A program made the translations under genes and the position numbers. From Pseudomonadota bacterium (GTDB lineage: Bacteria; Pseudomonadota; Gammaproteobacteria; Arenicellales; Arenicellaceae), in contig JABJKL010000097.1 of assembly GCA_018660405.1 (NCBI GenBank), forward strand, positions 1-28,245: a stretch of 28,245 nucleotides of DNA, read 5' to 3'. Below the pieces are notes generated by a model. The model did no database searches. It was not told the DNA's origin and saw only the letters and a program-made list of their open reading frames with translations. Of the stretch, positions 23,607-28,245 are shown piece after piece; positions within the stretch are counted from its first letter, which is position 1; each line of letters begins with the position of its first letter.

Positions 23607-23653
23607 AGCGGTCAATAGTTGCGGTTGCTTCCTTAATTCTAACAAAGGCAATG

Positions 23654-23921
23654 CTAGTGTAGTGTCCTAAGCTGTATGATGATTAAGAGGCCCACAAAAG
23701 ATTCAAGTCAAGGCGCGGTCTGCAGTTAATGGCCGAGTCCTTAATAAAGGCTGCAACGCAGGATTGGAGCTTTTGTGGTCCTCCCTTCGGGCGAAACGAT
23801 AAGGCATCATCTGCTGTGTTGTCTCTCTTGTAAAGGGCTAGCCATTCCCTGCGAGACGCGCCATGCAGCTAATACCTTCTCGTTTCGCTTAATCGTCATA
23901 CAGTTTAGGACGCTACACTAG
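23654..23921. mobile_element. 268-bp MITE-like element with 34-bp terminal inverted repeats
   Basis: The left end starts CTAGTGTAGTGTCCTAAGCT; the right end, reverse-complemented, starts CTAGTGTAGCGTCCTAAACT. Over 34 bases (23654-23687 against 23888-23921) 31 match. Inside is a second inverted pair, GCGAAACGATAAGG near 23803 and, reverse-complemented, GCGAAACGAGAAGG near 23875-23888. There is no credible open frame, so it looks like a non-autonomous transposon relic. CTAG occurs at both ends and may be part of the ends or a target duplication. It separates the divergent cysG and TrpD2-like genes. Confidence 0.75.
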
Positions 23922-23964
23922 TGTAGTGTATTAGGGGCCGTTCTCACATTGGTTGGTTGTTTTT
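23918..23964 (+). repeat. Family C sequence leading into a degenerate family A left end
   Basis: CTAGTGTAGTGTATTAGG overlaps the right end of the 268-bp element by CTAG. The following bases (CGTTCTCACATTGGTTGGTT, then TTTATGAG) resemble the start of family A copy 3 at 19214-19238. The ATG of the next gene lies within the aligned segment. Confidence 0.5.
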
Positions 23965-25059
23965 ATGAGTAATAATTCGACGGGTCGGAGTGAACCAAAG
24001 TTACCCTCACTCGTGCAGCGTGTTGCCATTGGTCCGAAACTGCAAAAGGAGGTCACGCGCGAAGAGGTCGCGGAAGCGATTGTCTCGGCTTTGAATGGTC
24101 ATGAGAACATAATGCAGCTAGGCATATTCTTGATAGCCCTGCGCATGCGTGGCGAGCGAGTGCACGAATTATCCGGCATTTTCGATGGATTATTAGCCAC
24201 CGCTAGCCGCAGTAGCGTTGCGGTAGAACAATTGGTTGAGCTTGCCGAGCCGTTTGACGGCAGTATTCGTCATCACAATTACTGCGCGTTTCTTCCGGCT
24301 GTTCTGGCAACTTGCGGTTTGCCGGCATTTATAAACGGTGTTCATGATTGCGGTCCGAAACACGGTGTGACGGTGTCTAAAATATATAAGTACCTGGGAA
24401 AGCGAGAGCTTCCGAATATGAGCGAAGCCGCAGCATTATTGGAGTCGGCGGACGTGGGCTGGGCGTATTGTGGGCAGGAATATACTGCCCCGGCACTGTA
24501 CGCGATACGAGAACAACGTGACTTGATGGTTAAGCGCACTGCGTTGACAACGCTGGAGCGACTTACGCGTCCTTTTGTAGCTACTGCGGGTAAAAATTTT
24601 CTCCATATTGGTTACGTGCATAAAGACTATCCGGCGATATATGCCGAATTGGCAGCGCGGGCCGGTTACGATTCTGTGTGTATGATAAAGGGTCTGGAGG
24701 GCGGAATTTTTCCGGCACCTGATAAACCGATAAAAGCTGAACTTGTCGAAATCGTTGGGGCTGCTGAACCAAAGAATATTAAGCTCAGTTTTGATCCAGG
24801 CGACAGCACGCTATCGAGTTCAAGCCTGAAGTTCGATGCCAACGTCAGTTGTGAGGCGCAAGTCACAAAAATAGCGCAACAGGGATCAGCGGCATTGTCT
24901 GGCGCTCAAGGAAACGCGAGAAAAATGCTGACCATGACGGGTGCCCTGATATTATGTAATACAGGACTGGCCAGTAACCCGGATGTTGCACGAAAATTCA
25001 TTCACCAGGCTCTGGATAGTGGCGTGGCGCAGAAGCGTTTTCAGTCTTTTATTGGCTAG
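23965..25059 (+). CDS. TrpD2/YbiB-like anthranilate-phosphoribosyltransferase-fold protein
   Basis: A 364-residue protein of the glycosyltransferase-3 fold. The N-terminal helical domain (VTREEVAEAIVSAL, then FLIALRMRGE) is typical of TrpD and YbiB. The PRPP signature GTGGD of true TrpD is replaced: after LAEPFDG the sequence reads SIRHHNYCAFLPAVLA, and the second loop is FINGVHDCGPKHGVTVSKI. GYVHKDYP, MIKGLEGGIFP and SFDPGD resemble later YbiB blocks. It is therefore unlikely to make tryptophan; YbiB-type proteins have been linked to nucleic-acid binding. A link to cysG and nitrogen or sulfur assimilation is possible because the genes are divergent neighbours. The ATG at 23965 is chosen over a TTG at 23953; neither has a ribosome-binding site. 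Confidence 0.78.
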   Translation: MSNNSTGRSEPKLPSLVQRVAIGPKLQKEVTREEVAEAIVSALNGHENIMQLGIFLIALRMRGERVHELSGIFDGLLATASRSSVAVEQLVELAEPFDGSIRHHNYCAFLPAVLATCGLPAFINGVHDCGPKHGVTVSKIYKYLGKRELPNMSEAAALLESADVGWAYCGQEYTAPALYAIREQRDLMVKRTALTTLERLTRPFVATAGKNFLHIGYVHKDYPAIYAELAARAGYDSVCMIKGLEGGIFPAPDKPIKAELVEIVGAAEPKNIKLSFDPGDSTLSSSSLKFDANVSCEAQVTKIAQQGSAALSGAQGNARKMLTMTGALILCNTGLASNPDVARKFIHQALDSGVAQKRFQSFIG

Positions 25060-25138
25060 TCGAGCGTACGGTTTCCAGCACGGCGTAAACCTGTTCTTTC
25101 ATCCTTATTTTGAGCCATACTCTTCGGACGACCCCTGG

Positions 25139-25798
25139 TCAGGTTTCAAATAAATTTACAATTGGCCAGTCTCTTTGATTGGCCTCAATGGTCAGTTTTT
25201 CATCTGGATTGGTGGCTACCGGGTTGTCTACTTCCAGCATCAAAGGGAGGTCATTGTGAGAATCTGAATAAAACCAGCTACCATCCAGACTTTGTTGATT
25301 GTGTGTCATCCAGTCGTGAAGCTTTATTACTTTGCCGTGTTGGAAACATGGGGGGCCGGCCACTTTGCCGGTGAACTGGTCATTAATGACCTCAGGGTCG
25401 GTTCCAATCAAAATACCAATGCCCAGGCGCTCGGCAATAGGCTTGGTAACAAAAGTGTTTGTCGAAGTGATGATGGCTAAATCGTGCCCTTGCGTGCGAT
25501 GTTGGTCGATGAGCGTTAACGCTTTTTTCTCGATCATGGGTTCGATTTTTTTGGCGACATAATCCTGTCGCCACTGTTTAAGCGCACCCATCGAATTTTC
25601 CGCCAGTGGCTTTAGCTGGAATTCCAGAAACTCATCTATATCCAGAACACCGTTAGTATAGTCTTCATAGTACTGATGCTGTCGTGCGCTATGTTCTTTA
25701 ACATCTACCGCCCCGATCTCGCAAAGGTGAATACCCCATGCATGGTCTGAATCTCCGTTAAGCAGGGTGTTATCGAGATCGAAAAGCGCTAGTGGCAT
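25139..25798 (-). CDS. HAD-IB family phosphatase (SerB-like)
   Basis: A 219-residue haloacid-dehalogenase superfamily hydrolase. Motif I is LFDLDNTLL (Asp7 nucleophile, Asp9), motif II IITSTN (about 109-114), motif III Lys in HGKVIKLHDW, and motif IV YSDSHNDLPLM. A helical cap lies between residues 15 and 90. It belongs to the HAD-IB group related to phosphoserine phosphatase; the substrate is unknown. The arrangement divergent from rppH is, as I remember, common in Pseudomonas and relatives, which supports a conserved rather than acquired locus. Confidence 0.88.
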   Translation of the reverse strand: MPLALFDLDNTLLNGDSDHAWGIHLCEIGAVDVKEHSARQHQYYEDYTNGVLDIDEFLEFQLKPLAENSMGALKQWRQDYVAKKIEPMIEKKALTLIDQHRTQGHDLAIITSTNTFVTKPIAERLGIGILIGTDPEVINDQFTGKVAGPPCFQHGKVIKLHDWMTHNQQSLDGSWFYSDSHNDLPLMLEVDNPVATNPDEKLTIEANQRDWPIVNLFET

Positions 25799-26011
25799 GG
25801 CGGATGGCCCAGGTAATGATAGGTAAAGAGGTTAACTTAGATGACCGAAGACATCTCAAGATTGCGATTATAGGGCACTATTAAAAAAATCAATACAATG
25901 TGGACAATGTACCAGTCTATTCATGAAATCGTATATTGCCTTGTGCTTCACCATGGTGGAGAATTGAATCAATTAAATTATTATAAAGACGGTATAAATT
26001 GCAGGGCACGT

Positions 26012-26536
26012 ATGTTCGATTTTACTAGTCTGGAACCGATATTCTCAAATGATGGATATCGTCCTAATGTGGGTATCGTACTGTCCAATGATGCGGGCAA
26101 GGTGTTTTGGGCTCGCCGCACGCAGCATGATGGCTGGCAGTTTCCTCAGGGTGGCATGCATCCCGACGAAAATCCCGAGCAAGCGATGTACCGCGAGCTT
26201 AAGGAGGAGGTAGGCTTGGAGAGGCGCCATGTACATTTGGTCGGGCACACGTCAGGTTGGCTACATTATGATCTGCCTCAGCAGTTTTTCAGGTCACCAT
26301 TTTCAACGGCTGCACGGCGACGCAAACGCATTCGCGGCCAAAAACAAATATGGTTTTTACTAATAATGAATTGTGACGAATCCAGTGTGCGGTTAGATTG
26401 CTCGAAGAAGCCAGAATTTGATGACTGGAAATGGGTTGATTATTGGGATGCGGCAGAAGAAATTGTCGACTTTAAACGAAATGTGTACCGCGAGGCGCTT
26501 GGCGAATTGGAGCATTTAATGCCGGAGTTAGGGTGA
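26012..26536 (+). CDS. rppH: RNA 5'-pyrophosphohydrolase (NUDIX)
   Basis: Removes pyrophosphate from triphosphorylated mRNA 5' ends and so triggers degradation. From the ATG at 26012 it has 174 residues. NDGYRPNVGIVLSN aligns with the family start, WARRTQHDGWQFPQGG follows, and the Nudix box runs from Gly47 through Glu53 to REL-x-EE-x-G (61-68). GQKQIWFLL, PEFDDWKWVDYW and FKRNVYREAL are also RppH hallmarks. AGGG (26003-26006) lies five bases before this ATG. A frame open 38 codons further upstream has no family similarity. Even so, about ten residues precede the normal RppH start, where relatives usually begin right before the DGYRPN block. The PBP gene follows after seven bases. Confidence 0.94.
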   Translation: MFDFTSLEPIFSNDGYRPNVGIVLSNDAGKVFWARRTQHDGWQFPQGGMHPDENPEQAMYRELKEEVGLERRHVHLVGHTSGWLHYDLPQQFFRSPFSTAARRRKRIRGQKQIWFLLIMNCDESSVRLDCSKKPEFDDWKWVDYWDAAEEIVDFKRNVYREALGELEHLMPELG

Positions 26537-26543
26537 TTGTGAC

Positions 26544-27761
26544 GTGAACGGAAGGAACTTTTTAACGCTGCTATTAGTGCACGTCGCAGCCTTTAGTTAT
26601 TCCCCGGCATTGTCGGGCGGGCCTATCGAAAAACAGCAAGTAGTGGAGCGTGTTGCGCCGCTTGCACGCGCTGGAGCTTTTCCAAGTGCAATCGATGTTG
26701 AATTGGCTGGTGTGAGCATCACAGCGCACGTCAACTATACGCTTGACGCTCGTTTACATGATGGCTTAGCCGCTGTTTACCAAAGATATCACCCAGACTT
26801 TGGAGCTTTTGTAGCCATGGACCCGGATACGGGTGCGATACTGACTTTAACCAGTTTTATACGTGGTGAAGAACAACTGGATAACCTGTCTGTCAGAACG
26901 GCTTATCCCGCCGCCTCTGTTTTTAAACTCATTACCGCCACTGCGGCGATCGATTCTGGCAAGGCAACGCCTGAGACGGTGTTGCCCTATAACGGTAAGT
27001 CGACAAGCTTGTATAAGTCACAGGTTCTCAGACATAAGGACAATAAGTGGACCCGTTACCCTCATTTGACCGAGGCGTTTGCAAAATCGATTAATCCGGT
27101 TTTTGCACGACTTGGAATTTACCAGGTGGGTGCGCAAGGGCTGCGAGATTATGCCAGTCGGTTCGGGTTTGACCGGGCGCTGTCCAGTGATTTTGGCCTA
27201 TTGCCTAGTCATTTAGGGTTGGCGCTGGACGATGAGTGGCAGCTTGCCGAGGCTGCGTCGGGGTATACCAAAGATATTTTAATTAGCCCGGTGCATGCAG
27301 CGGCAATGGCGGCGGCCGTGGTTAATGGTGGAAAGCTGATGGCACCGCATATTGTGGAATCTCTGGTTGATGGTGCGAACAAGACCTTGTATCAATCTCA
27401 GACGGAAGTACTTCAACAGGTTATGTCTCCCACTACGGTTGAAGCGCTTAAGCAGCTGATGATGGCGACGGTATCACGAGGCTCCGCGAGAAGATTATTC
27501 ACCAATTATAAAAAAGATCGGGGTCTGCAAGAGGTCAGTATTGGTGGAAAAACGGGATCTTTGACGGGTTATTCACCCCGTGGTCGTCATGATTGGTTTG
27601 TCGGTTACGGTGAGTCAAGCGATGGAAGAAAAATCGCTTACGCTTCTCTGATAATTAATAAAGAAAAGTGGTACGTAAAGTCTGCAACGGTGGCAAGATT
27701 ATTTTTGAAGGAGTATTTTAGCCAGCCAGCTGCTGAGCTTGCAGCATTAAACGTCGACTAG
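26544..27761 (+). CDS. Exported stand-alone penicillin-binding transpeptidase
   Basis: A 405-residue protein with a signal peptide or N-terminal anchor (FLTLLLVHVAAF, about 6-17). Residues 85-395 form a penicillin-binding transpeptidase domain with all three active-site motifs: S-V-F-K (Ser125-Lys128), S-I-N (182-184) and KTG (336-338). FVAMDPDTGAIL before and SPVHAAAMAAAVVNGG in the middle match class B PBPs of the FtsI/MrdA fold. The usual class B dimerisation domain is absent and only a short N-terminal region remains, so it may be a specialised transpeptidase or a beta-lactam-binding relative. The GTG start at 26544 is supported by AGGGTGA seven bases upstream. It is coupled to rppH. Its TAG stop is formed by a family B hairpin. 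Confidence 0.82.
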   Translation: MNGRNFLTLLLVHVAAFSYSPALSGGPIEKQQVVERVAPLARAGAFPSAIDVELAGVSITAHVNYTLDARLHDGLAAVYQRYHPDFGAFVAMDPDTGAILTLTSFIRGEEQLDNLSVRTAYPAASVFKLITATAAIDSGKATPETVLPYNGKSTSLYKSQVLRHKDNKWTRYPHLTEAFAKSINPVFARLGIYQVGAQGLRDYASRFGFDRALSSDFGLLPSHLGLALDDEWQLAEAASGYTKDILISPVHAAAMAAAVVNGGKLMAPHIVESLVDGANKTLYQSQTEVLQQVMSPTTVEALKQLMMATVSRGSARRLFTNYKKDRGLQEVSIGGKTGSLTGYSPRGRHDWFVGYGESSDGRKIAYASLIINKEKWYVKSATVARLFLKEYFSQPAAELAALNVD

Positions 27762-27793
27762 TGCTCCTTCAATATTGTATTGAAAGCACACTA
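27759..27793. terminator. Family B hairpin (copy 3) between convergent genes
   Basis: TAGTGCTCCTTCAATA at the left faces TATTGAAAGCACACTA at the right, an imperfect version of the family B palindrome. The terminal TAG and CTA are the stop codons of the two converging genes. Its placement suits a bidirectional terminator. Confidence 0.65.
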
Positions 27794-28245
27794 TTCGTTT
27801 CTGATTTTTTCGATTAGGCCGGTGGTCGAAACTTGATGTTTGAATGGAATCGAATGTACTTCACCTCCGCTGGCTAACACGTGTTCGGCCCCGATGATTG
27901 TGTCGCTTGGCCAATCACCGCCTTTGACTAGAAATTGTGGGTTAATCTGTTTGATAATTTCGATCGGTGTATCTTGATCAAACCAGGTTACGAGGGTCAC
28001 GCAGCGTAGGGAAGCAATGACTTCCGCTCGCGCTTCAAAGGTGTTTAGCGGACGTCCCGAGCCTTTGTTTAACCGTTGCACGGAGGCGTCGGTGTTAAGC
28101 GCTACCACCAGGCTTTGCCCCAGTTGGCGTGCGCTACCAAGATAATCAACGTGCCCGCGATGGAGGATGTCAAAGCATCCATTGGTAAATACCAGCGGTT
28201 TTGCAAGGCTCGCGCAGGCCGCTCGCGCATTTTCAGGGGAAACGA
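27791..28245 (-). CDS. rfaE2: D-glycero-beta-D-manno-heptose 1-phosphate adenylyltransferase domain (partial, 5' end off window)
   Basis: Activates heptose 1-phosphate to ADP-heptose for the lipopolysaccharide inner core. The frame stays open to the right edge without a start codon, so the gene is cut there. Visible motifs: PLVFTNGCFDILHRGHVDYL (nucleotidyltransferase HxGH), VVALNTDASVQRLNKG, RPLN, then QFLVKGGDWP, GGEVHSIPF and STTGLIEKI, which match the C-terminal domain of HldE. Whether it is the end of a bifunctional HldE kinase-transferase or a separate RfaE2 cannot be decided here; the sequence before VFTNGC is linker-like. Confidence 0.92.
   Translation of the reverse strand, partial: VSPENARAACASLAKPLVFTNGCFDILHRGHVDYLGSARQLGQSLVVALNTDASVQRLNKGSGRPLNTFEARAEVIASLRCVTLVTWFDQDTPIEIIKQINPQFLVKGGDWPSDTIIGAEHVLASGGEVHSIPFKHQVSTTGLIEKIRNE

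Noticed and set aside
23607..23651. TTG start for CysG adding 15 residues
   Set aside because: The ATG at 23606 matches the known N-terminus of the family.
23953..23964. TTG start four codons before the TrpD2-like ATG
   Set aside because: It adds only MVVF, has no ribosome-binding site and lies in repeat-like sequence; the ATG is the simpler choice.
25898..26011. N-terminal extension of RppH by 38 codons
   Set aside because: The extra residues have no family similarity, and the ATG at 26012 has a properly spaced AGGG site.
1..28245. CRISPR arrays, tRNA or rRNA genes, riboswitches, prophage or toxin-antitoxin genes
   Set aside because: No regularly spaced direct repeats, cloverleaf sequences, rRNA-like stretches or recognisable phage or toxin proteins were seen by eye on either strand. 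A covariance-model scan would be needed to exclude short RNAs.

Overview
The window looks like chromosomal DNA from a free-living, probably marine or aquatic gammaproteobacterium. The evidence is protein similarity only: a PykA-type pyruvate kinase, DsbB, YcgN, a fused CysG, RppH beside a HAD-IB phosphatase, SufE and an HldE-type cytidylyltransferase. I could not run a search, so no genus is offered. No rRNA, tRNA, CRISPR array, integrase or complete insertion sequence is visible.

Layout. 1-2839: glycolysis block (pgk tail, pykA, fba). 2917-4597: a DNA-deoxyinosine glycosylase overlapping ycgN, then dsbB. 4784-6931: a secreted subtilisin-like protease with a C-terminal barrel-like region; a nine-C tract abuts its likely promoter. 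7097-9745: cysS, sufE and a convergent duplicated PTPS/QueD-like protein. 10004-12310: gltX with a 3-hydroxyisobutyrate-dehydrogenase-family gene. 12321-17309: an accessory block with a small membrane-anchored protein, then five exported proteins in a row (12899-15943) and an exported amidohydrolase. 17369-23606: ggt, a phosphoribosyltransferase, a purple-acid-phosphatase-like phosphoesterase, a glutathione S-transferase and cysG. 23965-28245: a TrpD2-like protein, a HAD phosphatase, rppH, a stand-alone penicillin-binding transpeptidase and the end of an hldE/rfaE2 gene.

The best candidate for an undescribed system is 12899-15943. A promoter-like site is followed by two homologous secreted proteins that flank three secreted DUF6152-like paralogues. 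All three paralogues have a predicted signal-peptidase cut that would leave His-His at the mature N-terminus, and a second conserved His lies in an Asn-Pro-His motif near mature residue 30. This resembles the geometry of N-terminal 'histidine brace' copper sites; the function is inferred, not shown.

The intergenic space is rich in small repeats: a roughly 155-bp imperfect palindrome (family A, two full copies and one partial, plus a degenerate end), a 35-40-bp hairpin (family B, three copies), a short end-like sequence CTAGTGTAGTGT near gene starts (family C), a 268-bp element with 34-bp terminal inverted repeats, and a 103-bp structure with perfect 26-bp arms. Several sit directly at start or stop codons.
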